Shown: one piece after another, positions 16,355-26,115 of the stretch
Numbering within the stretch: position 1 is the stretch's first letter
How the letters are laid out: each line of letters begins with the position of its first letter
Origin: Pacificispira spongiicola
GTDB lineage: Bacteria > Pseudomonadota > Alphaproteobacteria > UBA8366 > Aestuariispiraceae
Assembly (NCBI RefSeq): GCF_012926505.1
Contig: NZ_JABBNT010000001.1
Coordinates: 868,001 to 932,000, forward strand
Direction: 5' to 3'
Length of the DNA stretch: 64,000 nt
The notes under the pieces: generated by a model
What the model was told of the DNA's origin: nothing
Database searches by the model: none
What the model saw: the letters and a program-made list of their open reading frames with translations, nothing else
Position numbers and translations under genes: made by a program

Positions 16355-17377
16355 ATGCAATCGAACAAATCTCTCGTGTGCGCCAAGCCGGGCTCCCTGC
16401 ATCTGGAGCAGCGGCCGCCCCCACGGCCGGAGCCCGGACACGCGCTGGTGCGAACGCGTCGTGTCGGCATCTGCGGCACCGATTACCATATCTTCGAGGG
16501 GAAGCATCCGTTTCTCCAATATCCTCGCGTCATGGGCCATGAACTCGCGGTCGACGTCGTGGAAGCACCGGACGGTTCGGGATTTGCGACCGGAGAGCTC
16601 TGCGTCGTCAATCCCTACATCGCCTGCGGCGACTGCATCGCGTGCCGACACGGCAAGTACAATTGCTGTTCACGGATCTCGGTCCTCGGCGTGCATCGGG
16701 ACGGCGGGATGTCGGGTCTTCTGTCCGTGCCGGTGAGGAACCTTCTTCATGCCGACGGTCTGTCGGCGGATGCCTGCGCTTGCGTCGAGTTCCTGTCGAT
16801 CGGTGCGCATGCCGTCCGGCGCGGCGGGGTTGCCGCGGGTGACCGGGTCCTTGTCGTCGGCGCGGGTCCGATCGGCCTGGGCGCCGCGCTGTTCAGCCGC
16901 CTCGCCGGGGGCGAGGTGACCGTATTGGATATGTCGCCCGAGAGAATGGCGGCGGCGCGATCCATTCTGGGGGTCGACGCGATCGGCGATGGTGTCGACC
17001 CGGCGGAGGCCATCTCGGCACGCACGCAGGGAGAAGGATACGATATCGTGTTCGACGCCACCGGCAACCAGCAGTCGATGCAGGCGGGATTCGGCTATGT
17101 CGCTCATGGAGGCCGCTACGTCCTCGTCAGTGTGGTCAACGATACCATCACCTTCCAGGACCCGGTATTCCACGGTCGGGAAATGACGCTTTTCGCCAGC
17201 CGCAACGCAACGTCCGGAGATTTCGAACGCGTCATCCGCGCCATGCGGAACGGTGACGTCCCGCTCCGCGAGCTCATCACGCACCGGACCAGCCTCGCCG
17301 ATGCCGTCGGCAACATTCCGATCTGGGCGCAGAACAAGTCAGGCTTGATCAAGGCGCTGATCGTCATCGATGATTGA
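16355..17377 (+). CDS. Zinc-dependent polyol/aldonate dehydrogenase (L-galactonate-5-dehydrogenase-like)
   Basis: This 340-residue protein is a medium-chain zinc dehydrogenase. It shows the catalytic-zinc GICGTDYH and GHEL segments, the structural-zinc Cys cluster CGDCIACRHGKYNCC, and a Rossmann VVGAGPIGLGAALFS. Close family members oxidise L-idonate, L-galactonate, threonine or polyols. With a UxuB/UxaB-type reductase next to it and an altronate dehydratase across the divergent promoter, oxidation of L-galactonate to tagaturonate is attractive, but this is inference. It overlaps the next gene by 8 bp. Confidence 0.85.
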   Translation: MQSNKSLVCAKPGSLHLEQRPPPRPEPGHALVRTRRVGICGTDYHIFEGKHPFLQYPRVMGHELAVDVVEAPDGSGFATGELCVVNPYIACGDCIACRHGKYNCCSRISVLGVHRDGGMSGLLSVPVRNLLHADGLSADACACVEFLSIGAHAVRRGGVAAGDRVLVVGAGPIGLGAALFSRLAGGEVTVLDMSPERMAAARSILGVDAIGDGVDPAEAISARTQGEGYDIVFDATGNQQSMQAGFGYVAHGGRYVLVSVVNDTITFQDPVFHGREMTLFASRNATSGDFERVIRAMRNGDVPLRELITHRTSLADAVGNIPIWAQNKSGLIKALIVIDD

Positions 17378-18833
17378 TCCGTTGCGATCGCGGCTCTCGG
17401 AGTCGAACGCGGCAGCGTCGATCCGCTACGACCGGTCCAGGGTCACTCCCGGCATCGTTCATTTGGGACTCGGCGCGTTCCACCGCGCGCATATGGCCGC
17501 CTATATCGACGATCTGCTGGGCGCGGACCCCAACTGGGGGATCATCGGCGCGTCGCTGAAGCGTCCCGATACGCGTGACGCGCTGGCACCGCAGGATTTT
17601 CTCTACACGCTGGTCATGCGAGGCGGATCGGAAACACGGTACCGGATTGTCGGTGCGCTCCTCGATATTCTGCATGCCGGATCCCATCGTCGGAATTTGC
17701 TACGCTGGATGACGGACCCGGCAATCCGCATCGTATCGCTTACCGTCACGGAGAAGGGTTACTGTCACGATCCGGCGACGGGGCGCCTGTCGTTCGACCA
17801 CCCGGATATCATCCACGACCTCGCCGCGCCCGACAATCCAGTGAGCGCCCCGGGACTCGTCGCGCGCGCGCTTGACCTGCGTCGGGCCGCCGGCATTGTG
17901 CCCTTTACCGTCCTTTCATGCGACAACCTGCCGGAAAACGGCCGGACAACGGCGGCGATCGTCACCGAATTCGCGGCGCGCCGCGACGAAAAACTGGCCC
18001 GGCATATTGAGGCCGATGTCGCCTTTCCGTCGACCATGGTCGACCGAATCGTACCGGCCACCACCGAAGAGGACCGGACCAGCGTGGCGGAAGCGACCGG
18101 CCGGTACGATGCCTGGCCGGTCGTGACCGAGCCGTTCACGCAATGGGTGATAGAGGATCGATTCACCGCGCAACGGCCATCGTTCGAAACGGTCGGGGTG
18201 GAACTCGTCGCCGATGTGCGACCCCATGAACTCAAGAAACTCCGCATGCTCAACGGCAGTCACTCGATGCTCGCCTATCTTGGCTATCTGGCCGGTTTCG
18301 AGTTCATCAGCGATACCGTCGCCGATCCCGCCTTCCGCGATCTTGCCCATACCTTCATGACGTCGGAAGTCATGGAAACACTGCCGCCCAACATCGGCGA
18401 TCTCGCCGCCTATCGCGATGCGCTGCTGGACCGCTTCGCCAATCCGGCCCTCAAACACAGAACATGGCAGATCGCCATGGACGGCAGCCAGAAACTGCCA
18501 CAGCGACTGTTGGGCACCATCCGGGACCGTCTCCGGCTCGGTCTGCCGATTTCCCGCGGCGCGCTGGCCGTTGCGGCCTGGATGCGCTACGTCTCCGGCA
18601 TCGACGAAACAGGGCGCGCAATCGACGTCAGAGACCCCCTATCCGCACGACTGCGCGCGATCGCCCGGAGCGGCGGCTCGCCGGACAACCTAGTAGACGG
18701 CTTCCTGAAGGTTCACGAGGTCTTCGACACCCCCCTGGCCCAAGCCCCCGACTTCCGCACTGCCTTGATCGACCATCTGGAATCCCTTGTTCATCTCGGC
18801 GCCGCACAAACGGTTCGGTCCTTGGCTCTTTGA
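17370..18833 (+). CDS. Mannitol dehydrogenase family oxidoreductase (fructuronate/tagaturonate reductase-like)
   Basis: This 487-residue long-chain polyol dehydrogenase of the UxuB/MtlD/DalD family has an N-terminal NAD-binding half with VHLGLGAFHRAHMAAYIDDLL and the catalytic segment ELKKLRMLNGSHSMLAYLGYL with its Lys and His. Candidate reactions are reduction of tagaturonate to altronate or fructuronate to mannonate, or oxidation of D-arabinitol or mannitol. The uxaA-like gene nearby favours the tagaturonate/altronate option. It is the last gene of the transporter operon and is followed by a terminator-like hairpin. Confidence 0.87.
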   Translation: MIDPLRSRLSESNAAASIRYDRSRVTPGIVHLGLGAFHRAHMAAYIDDLLGADPNWGIIGASLKRPDTRDALAPQDFLYTLVMRGGSETRYRIVGALLDILHAGSHRRNLLRWMTDPAIRIVSLTVTEKGYCHDPATGRLSFDHPDIIHDLAAPDNPVSAPGLVARALDLRRAAGIVPFTVLSCDNLPENGRTTAAIVTEFAARRDEKLARHIEADVAFPSTMVDRIVPATTEEDRTSVAEATGRYDAWPVVTEPFTQWVIEDRFTAQRPSFETVGVELVADVRPHELKKLRMLNGSHSMLAYLGYLAGFEFISDTVADPAFRDLAHTFMTSEVMETLPPNIGDLAAYRDALLDRFANPALKHRTWQIAMDGSQKLPQRLLGTIRDRLRLGLPISRGALAVAAWMRYVSGIDETGRAIDVRDPLSARLRAIARSGGSPDNLVDGFLKVHEVFDTPLAQAPDFRTALIDHLESLVHLGAAQTVRSLAL

Positions 18834-18848
18834 GAGGCGTTCATGCAC

Positions 18849-18880
18849 AGCGCCATCGGTAACAAACCGCCGATTGCGCT
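18849..18880 (+). terminator. Terminator-like hairpin after the sugar operon
   Basis: AGCGC and ATCGG (18849-18859, with one mismatch between them) pair with CCGAT and GCGCT (18870-18880), giving a 10-pair stem beginning 16 nt after the last stop. No T-run follows, so Rho may assist. Confidence 0.5.
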
Positions 18881-19143
18881 AATGTCCGGCTCATGCAGGC
18901 AGTTGCCCGCATGAGATGTAAACCCGGAAAATCACTCAGTCAGGTGGTCCAAAATCGAGGAGTAACTCGGGATTGTTTGAGCCCCCTCTCGATTGGAGGA
19001 ACATCGGATCCCGCGTCATTGGTAGGTTGCTTTAACGTGCGACCCCGCAGTTTCGATCGGGTCGGCGCTTCAAATCCATCTGCCCCGCTCGTCAGCGGAT
19101 GGACGGAAGACGCCTGTCCGCAATGCCGGTCGGGGCAGACGTG
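18881..19143. other. Non-coding spacer between convergent operons
   Basis: Together with the hairpin before it, this makes up a 310-bp gap between the mannitol-family dehydrogenase and the convergent amidohydrolase. Open frames here have no ribosome site or recognisable family. I see no repeat, RNA gene or promoter I could support. Confidence 0.5.
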
Positions 19144-20286
19144 TCAGACCTTTATGCCGAACAGCTTTTCCGCATTCCGGAACGCAATTTTCTCCTTGGC
19201 CTCGCGGGGCAGATCCACTGCCCGAAACCAGTCGGTTCCTTGCTTCATGTCTGCAAACGGGTAGTCGGTTCCAAACATCACCCGATCCACGCTGATGTAT
19301 CTCAGCAGAAGATGAAGCAACTCATCCTGGAAGAATGCACTGGTCGTGTACCAAAAATTATCGCTGAAATACTGCCCGATCGGCTTGTTCAGCGAGGCTT
19401 CGGTCGACTCGGCCATATCGCCTACAATACGCTCGTAGTAGAATGGAAGCCCCTCTCCCATATGGCCAATAATCATCTGCAGATTGGGGAACCGGTCGAA
19501 CACCCCCGTGATGATCAGTCGAAGGCATTGAGTAATCACCTCCTGATGCCACCCGTATCCGGACCCACTGAAAATGTAGTTCTGGAACTGCTGATCATAT
19601 CCAGACCGCGTGGTGTTGTAATAGATATTGAAGACGTCTTCCGGTGGGAAACCCGGATGCATGTAGATCGGCACGCCAAGTGCCTCGGCACGCGCCAAAA
19701 CGGGCTCAAACTCGGGGTGATCGAGGAACTTATCGCCGATGAACCCATTGGTCATGGCCCCCACGAAGCCATCTTCCCGAACGGCACGTTCAAGTTCGTC
19801 CGCCGAGGCCTCCGGATCCCGCAGCGGCAAGGTCGCATAGGCCTGGAACCGCCCCGGATAGATGGCCATCGGGCCATCGGCGATCATCTTGTTGAGACGA
19901 TAGGCAAAATCGATGCCTTCCCGACCGGAGACATTCTGCACGCCCGGCGTATGGGCGGAGAGGATTTGAACATTGATTCCCGCCACATCCATCGCGCCGA
20001 TGCGGCCGGGGCCGATCTCGGCAAGGCCGGTTTCCTTGAGATACTCTACGTGCTCATCGTTAATCGCGTTCAGCGCTATCAGTTCGTCGGTGGTATAGGT
20101 CTCTTCCGTGGCGATGAATGCCAGGTCCCGGTCTCGCGACGCGATGACCGAAGGTTCTGTCGCAGCGGCGCGGGAGACGATGGCCGGCGCGGCCAATCCG
20201 GTACCGACACCCAGTGCAGCCGCGCCACTCAAAAAATTGCGGCGGCCCATCACCACGCTCTTCAGGGGGTTTTCGATCGGTTTCAT
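19144..20286 (-). CDS. Tat-exported amidohydrolase-2 family protein (ACMSD/decarboxylase-like)
   Basis: This 380-residue TIM-barrel protein of the amidohydrolase-2 group includes non-oxidative decarboxylases such as LigW and gamma-resorcylate decarboxylase. It opens with a twin-arginine signal, GRRNFLSGAAALGVGTGLAA, ending near AIVSRAAA. The first metal motif reads FIATEETYTTDEL, so Glu is kept but the usual E-x-H His is Thr. Later ligands look intact: VPIYMHPGFPP, MIIGHMGEGLPF and MFGTDYPFADM. Export is unusual for this group. The substrate is unknown; it is followed upstream by an OmpV-like gene on the same strand. Confidence 0.83.
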   Translation of the reverse strand: MKPIENPLKSVVMGRRNFLSGAAALGVGTGLAAPAIVSRAAATEPSVIASRDRDLAFIATEETYTTDELIALNAINDEHVEYLKETGLAEIGPGRIGAMDVAGINVQILSAHTPGVQNVSGREGIDFAYRLNKMIADGPMAIYPGRFQAYATLPLRDPEASADELERAVREDGFVGAMTNGFIGDKFLDHPEFEPVLARAEALGVPIYMHPGFPPEDVFNIYYNTTRSGYDQQFQNYIFSGSGYGWHQEVITQCLRLIITGVFDRFPNLQMIIGHMGEGLPFYYERIVGDMAESTEASLNKPIGQYFSDNFWYTTSAFFQDELLHLLLRYISVDRVMFGTDYPFADMKQGTDWFRAVDLPREAKEKIAFRNAEKLFGIKV

Positions 20287-20493
20287 ATCAGTTTTCGCTC
20301 CGGTGTTTGCGTTGTGCTGTTTGCGCGCGGCTCCCGCTTCTGAGCGCCACGGAACCTGGTGTCAGGGCACAACAATTCTGCTGTCGACGCCGACTCGAAG
20401 GTTGTCGGCAGCATCTACATTTTCAGGCGTCGTTTTCGCGTCGTCGCTGATCGCTGACGGATCCGCGGGCAACCGTTAGCCAACATTGATCGC
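20287..20493. other. Spacer upstream of the Tat-exported amidohydrolase
   Basis: This 207-bp gap lies between two genes on the minus strand, so a separate promoter for the amidohydrolase is possible. I see no clear hairpin after the OmpV-like gene and no coding sequence. Confidence 0.4.
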
Positions 20494-21318
20494 TCAGAAT
20501 TTGTAGGAAACGGCCATCCCGCCAAAGAGAACGCTATCGTCCTTGCTGATCGGGCTATCCGCCGCGTCGCCGATCAATCGAGAATACTCGACCATCGTAA
20601 GAACCTCCCAGTTCTCGGTGACCGGATATAGGAAACCAACGTCCGCACCGACCGATTTTAGGCCGGACTTTGCGGTGTACTGCGACAGGCCGGAGCGCGC
20701 CGACTGCGTCGCATTGATACCGAAGTAGTTTTCCATGTAGTTGTCATCCGACCATGTCGAGGAGAGTCCGAGCAGGATCGCTGGTCCATTCGCATCGCCG
20801 TCGTCGGATTCCGGCGCACTTGACGCGGAGCCTTGGCCCATCATCCCCCCGACGGGGATCATGGTTTCGACACCGAAGGACGCTTCCAGCGAGTCGGTGC
20901 CGCCGAGATGCCGGGTCAGTTCGACAAATGGGGTCACGGGACCAAGCTCATATTCAAGGCTCAGGTTTGCGGTTGCCGCGCCATCGACGTCACCCAGCCC
21001 CTTCAGGTCGGAACTATCGCTTTCGTCGCGACCCCACTCATAGTTGAGGCTGACATTTACGGTGAAGTCATTGTCGTCGTAAACGACGGCGCCCAATCCG
21101 TCTTCCGTCGTAAGGTACACCGTGTCGTTCCATGTAACCCCCAAGATCGGGAGGAACATGACGTCCATTTCATCGGACCCCTCGTACTTGGATTCATATC
21201 CCACGCCGCCGCCGATCTGAAATTCCCATTCGTCCTCGGCCGACGCACTCCCGGGGAGCACACCGATCGCCATCAGCAGCCCCGCTGCGACGCCCTTGCG
21301 ACAAACCATGTAACTCAT
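20494..21318 (-). CDS. MipA/OmpV-family outer-membrane protein
   Basis: This 274-residue protein has a signal peptide (GVAAGLLMAIGVLPGSASA), then alternating amphipathic strands starting WEFQIGGGVGYESKYEGSD and ending with the aromatic C-terminal residue VSYKF, as in outer-membrane barrels. MipA/OmpV proteins are small-solute or scaffolding barrels; in many bacteria they sit next to an OmpR-type two-component system, as here. An acidic loop around residues 165-180 (SSAPESDDGDANG) is probably extracellular. The upstream spacer carries a repeated 14-mer that may be the response-regulator site. Confidence 0.88.
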   Translation of the reverse strand: MSYMVCRKGVAAGLLMAIGVLPGSASAEDEWEFQIGGGVGYESKYEGSDEMDVMFLPILGVTWNDTVYLTTEDGLGAVVYDDNDFTVNVSLNYEWGRDESDSSDLKGLGDVDGAATANLSLEYELGPVTPFVELTRHLGGTDSLEASFGVETMIPVGGMMGQGSASSAPESDDGDANGPAILLGLSSTWSDDNYMENYFGINATQSARSGLSQYTAKSGLKSVGADVGFLYPVTENWEVLTMVEYSRLIGDAADSPISKDDSVLFGGMAVSYKF

Positions 21319-21759
21319 GTTCTAGCCCCTTATTCAGCTTTGCCATTGAAATCTCGATGCTGGGCAGCCTAGGGGCGACATTTCACACCCGTATGTCAGC
21401 AAGGACGTTGAATTGTAAAAAAGTGTGACAGCGAGTCCGTGCGTCGATCGCCCTTAGACGAGCGTCTCGGAAGCGCTTTCCGATCCACCGATGTTTCACT
21501 CTGGTGATCGGACATTGCTCCAGCGGCACGAATTCCTCGACGACCGGCGCGTGCCGGTCTTCGCCCGGCACGTCATGCCCGCGTTCTAGTGGCGGATTGC
21601 CTGAATGATCAGTTGCGTCCGGGAAAATCTGTAAAAAAGTGTGCCACCAAGGCACCTTGGCATACTTTGATACATATTCCCGCTTCTTGGACGCGACAAA
21701 ATTGATTATCCGCATAACTGTAACGCGACGCATTGAGGTGATTGGAGATTCTGAACGCA
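21319..21759. promoter_or_regulatory. Divergent promoter region ompV-like / two-component system
   Basis: This 441-bp spacer has the sequence TGTAAAAAAGTGTG exactly twice in the same orientation, at 21414-21427 and 21630-21643. After the second copy comes CCAAGG-CA-CCTTGG (21647-21660). These are candidates for binding by the adjacent OmpR-type regulator. A minus-strand open frame crosses it but looks non-coding. Confidence 0.5.
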
Positions 21760-22485
21760 ATGCCGCCGAAAAATCCTCACATCTTGGTCGTCGACGACCA
21801 CAGGAATATCCGGGAGCCCTTGGCGAAATATCTCGGCGAGAACGGGTTTCGCGTTTCTATGGCCGCCAATGGTGCGGAAATGGATACCGTCGTTAAAGCC
21901 GCGTCGATCGACTTGATCGTTCTTGACATCCTGATGCCTGGCGAAAGCGGGTTGGAAATCTGCAGGCGTATTCGAGAAACACGTGACATACCGGTCATCC
22001 TGCTATCAGCCGTTGTCCACGAGACTGACCGAATTGTTGGGCTGGAGATCGGGGCAGACGATTACTTGACCAAGCCATTCAATCCGCGCGAGCTCTTGGC
22101 ACGGATCAAAGGCGTGCTGCGACGGGTACATAGCTTACCTAAGCAGTATTCGGGAATTGAAGCAGGCCAGATTGGTTTCGGGGCCTGGGTTCTGGACGTG
22201 GACCGTCGAGTCATTAGGAAGGAAAGTGGCAGTGAGGAAACCACACTTAGTACGGTAGAGTTCAGACTGTTAATGACCTTTCTCGACCATCCGAAGATGG
22301 TTCTCTCCCGCGATCAGTTGCTCGACATGGTCAGCAGTCGCGCCGCCGATGTGTTCGACCGGTCCATCGATAATCAGGTCAGCAGACTTCGTAAGAAAAT
22401 CGAAGTGGACCCCAAAAATCCAGAAATCGTCAAAACGGTTTGGGGTGGCGGTTACATGTTCACTTTGGATGTAGCCCGCCGATGA
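21760..22485 (+). CDS. OmpR/PhoB-family response regulator
   Basis: This 241-residue protein has a receiver domain with the acidic pair in VVDDHRNIREPL, the phospho-acceptor Asp in DLIVLDILMPGESG and the Lys in DYLTKPFNPRELLARI. The C-terminal winged helix shows STVEFRLLMTFLDHP and DRSIDNQVSRLRKKIEVDP plus KTVWGGGYMF. The ATG at 21760 is preferred; a TTG at 21742 is possible. The gene overlaps the histidine kinase by 4 bp. It likely controls the divergent OmpV-like gene. Base composition is visibly less GC-rich than in neighbouring operons. Confidence 0.94.
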   Translation: MPPKNPHILVVDDHRNIREPLAKYLGENGFRVSMAANGAEMDTVVKAASIDLIVLDILMPGESGLEICRRIRETRDIPVILLSAVVHETDRIVGLEIGADDYLTKPFNPRELLARIKGVLRRVHSLPKQYSGIEAGQIGFGAWVLDVDRRVIRKESGSEETTLSTVEFRLLMTFLDHPKMVLSRDQLLDMVSSRAADVFDRSIDNQVSRLRKKIEVDPKNPEIVKTVWGGGYMFTLDVARR

Positions 22486-23858
22486 GAAAGCTTCACAGCA
22501 CGATTGCGGGCCAATTGATGATTCTTATCATCGGGACCGTCCTACTGTCTCAAGCCATCATCCTCGTCGTCTTCTATGTTAAGACGGACGAAGGTATTCA
22601 AGAACAACAGATCAGAATGATCATCGAGGAAGTCGCTACTGCTTATGAAATCGGGCGCACAACATCGGGTGCCGAACGAGAGAAACTTTTACGGGCAGCA
22701 AGCGATCCAGATATTCGATTTAGTGTTGAAGATTTCCCTCTTACCCAGAACAGGTTCGATGTTCCGGACGACAGTATTGCCCATATGCCTAAAATTCTGT
22801 CGGGAATGCCGATATTTGCCACTGACAATGCGGTGCCGTCCTTAAGTATTTGGGAGTTCTGGTTCGCGGAGAGACGCGAGGATTGCCTTGTCGGTGAGGT
22901 GCGATCCCATCAAGAAGACGCCTGTCCGATCGATTACGTTTCGATAAAATTGAATGAAAAGGAGTGGCTCAACGCCAGAGTTTTGTCGCCGGTGGATGAA
23001 TTGGTGATTCTTCTGCCGGTTATTCTGTCCGCCGGCCTTACGCTCGTTGGAATCTTGGTGATCGTCACGATCATCGTCAAACGCATCACGGCGCCATTGC
23101 GGAATCTATCTTTGGCCGCCGAGCGGTTTGGTCAAGGCGAGGCCGTCGGCTACGTTGAGGTGGAGGGGCCTGACGAGCTCAAATCCACGACAACCGCATT
23201 CAACACCATGCAAGAACGTCTTAGCCGATTTGTCGAAGACCGGACGAAAATGCTGGCGACCGTCAGCCACGATCTGCGAACCCCCATCACCTCCCTACGA
23301 TTGAGAGCGGAATTCATCAAGGATTCAAAACTAAAGTCCGAAATGATCGAGACCCTTAAGGACATGGACTCGATGGTCGAAGGTTGTCTGGCTTTTGCTA
23401 AACAGGATGTCCAGGAAGAGAAAAGCGAAACCATCGATCTGGTCGAGACTCTTTTGAATCTCGCAGGAGAGTTCCCAGGGGTCGCTTTTTCGACAAATCT
23501 ACGGGCCCTCGGATATCTCTGCCGACCTGTCTCATTGCGACGGGCAATTCGAAATGTGATCGAAAACGCCGTTAACTACGGAAGTAAGGTTCGTATAACC
23601 GCCGATTCAGATGATGCTGGTATTTCGATTGAGATCATCGACGAGGGGCCCGGTGTACCGGACGAGATGCTCGACGATATCTTCGAGCCATTCTTCCGGG
23701 TCGACGAAGGCAGAAACACGGAAACAGGGAATGTCGGCCTCGGACTCTCGATAGCACGCACAATCGTCCACAAGCATGGCGGGACGATACGAGCGACCAA
23801 CGAGCTCAACGGGTTGAAAATGAGAATCTGGTTGCCGGGCCAGATCAATAGCCCTTAG
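22482..23858 (+). CDS. Sensor histidine kinase of the two-component pair
   Basis: This 458-residue membrane kinase has a first membrane segment at about residues 9-31, a periplasmic loop of about 150 residues with two Cys (EDCLVGEVRSHQEDACP), and a second segment LVILLPVILSAGLTLVGILV. A HAMP domain follows (RITAPLRNLSLAAERFGQG), then HisKA with the phospho-His in ATVSHDLRTPITSLRL. The HATPase domain has VIENAVNYG, DEGPGVPDEM and GNVGLGLSIA. The Cys-containing loop may sense envelope or redox state; the signal is unknown. Confidence 0.93.
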   Translation: MRKLHSTIAGQLMILIIGTVLLSQAIILVVFYVKTDEGIQEQQIRMIIEEVATAYEIGRTTSGAEREKLLRAASDPDIRFSVEDFPLTQNRFDVPDDSIAHMPKILSGMPIFATDNAVPSLSIWEFWFAERREDCLVGEVRSHQEDACPIDYVSIKLNEKEWLNARVLSPVDELVILLPVILSAGLTLVGILVIVTIIVKRITAPLRNLSLAAERFGQGEAVGYVEVEGPDELKSTTTAFNTMQERLSRFVEDRTKMLATVSHDLRTPITSLRLRAEFIKDSKLKSEMIETLKDMDSMVEGCLAFAKQDVQEEKSETIDLVETLLNLAGEFPGVAFSTNLRALGYLCRPVSLRRAIRNVIENAVNYGSKVRITADSDDAGISIEIIDEGPGVPDEMLDDIFEPFFRVDEGRNTETGNVGLGLSIARTIVHKHGGTIRATNELNGLKMRIWLPGQINSP

Positions 23859-24102
23859 CCCTCCCGAACAGAAAGAAGCCATTCCGGGGGAAGGGGGCGA
23901 CAATATGAAATCCAAGACTCTGCATGCCCCGGACGGTCAGGTCTGACGTGCGACCCGATGCTCCTCCGATCAATGGGGATGGAAATTCCTGGCGCCGTTC
24001 GCCTGGAGGCTCGATCTTCCATCGATCTTTTGCACCTTTTCCAGACGCTCGCCGACTTTGCTGCCGTAGACGTCTAGAACCGGTTCCCGCAGCCGCAATT
24101 CG

Positions 24103-24336
24103 CTATGTCACGGGAACTTGGACAATTTGGCCCTCAATCAACCCCAATGCGGCGATGTCCGCGCCATCCAGTTCTTTTTCGACCGACAGGCTTTGATCGG
24201 GTGTCGTCGATTTGCGATCCGCCACCACTTTCAACGCTTTTTCCTTGTCAGGGATTGCGGCGGCAAAAAAATCTTTATGCATGAAGCCGTCCGAATCATC
24301 CCTGGTTTCCAGTAAGACGAGCCATCCTTTGGTCAT
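24103..24336 (-). CDS. Small hypothetical protein (77 aa)
   Basis: I do not recognise this protein. It begins MTKGWLVLLETRDDSDGFMH, is mostly acidic and soluble, and ends in a short strand, IEGQIVQVPVT. The start at 24336 has GGGAG seven bases upstream, which supports a real gene over the longer frame reaching 24486. It stands alone between the histidine kinase and mmsA, on the mmsA strand but beyond the mmsA hairpin, so it may have its own promoter. Confidence 0.65.
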   Translation of the reverse strand: MTKGWLVLLETRDDSDGFMHKDFFAAAIPDKEKALKVVADRKSTTPDQSLSVEKELDGADIAALGLIEGQIVQVPVT

Positions 24337-24473
24337 GATGTCGCTCCCTTTCTGTTTCGGTCCGACCATGGTGAACCTGTGAAAGAAGCGATTCAAGGGA
24401 TCGACACAATTTTGTGAAGACGACCGCCCCGGCGGAGTCGCCGACGTCGGCGAGCAACGACGGCATAAAGCAT

Positions 24474-24504
24474 TGGGCCGGGGCATTTTCGATGCCCCGG
24501 CCCA
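24474..24504 (-). terminator. Strong hairpin downstream of mmsA
   Basis: GGGCCGGGGCA (24475-24485) pairs perfectly with TGCCCCGGCCC (24493-24503), extended by one T-A pair, around a 7-nt loop. It begins about 7 nt after the mmsA stop. It lacks a long T-run but is the strongest stem seen in the window. Confidence 0.7.
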
Positions 24505-24510
24505 TAGTCA

Positions 24511-26013
<1,503 letters not shown>

Positions 26014-26115
26014 GGGCGCTCTCCTTTAAATGTTGCGCCCATTCTTCATGTTGTAATTTTCATAACAACCGGATAATCGTAAAACTCGTTATGTATTTTT
26101 GCATATAGGATTGTT
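26014..26115. promoter_or_regulatory. Divergent promoter region mmsA / LysR
   Basis: This AT-rich spacer carries CATAAC (26061-26066) and GTTATG (26088-26093) as inverted arms, and a further GTTATG overlapping the LysR start. The arrangement is compatible with LysR recognition and activation sites. Confidence 0.45.

Noticed and set aside
21383-21760. Minus-strand frame (125 codons) in the OmpV/two-component spacer, considered as a transposase remnant
   Set aside because: No recognisable transposase motif; the apparent HTFLQ repeat is just the two 14-bp DNA repeats read in frame. Kept only as a DNA-repeat observation.
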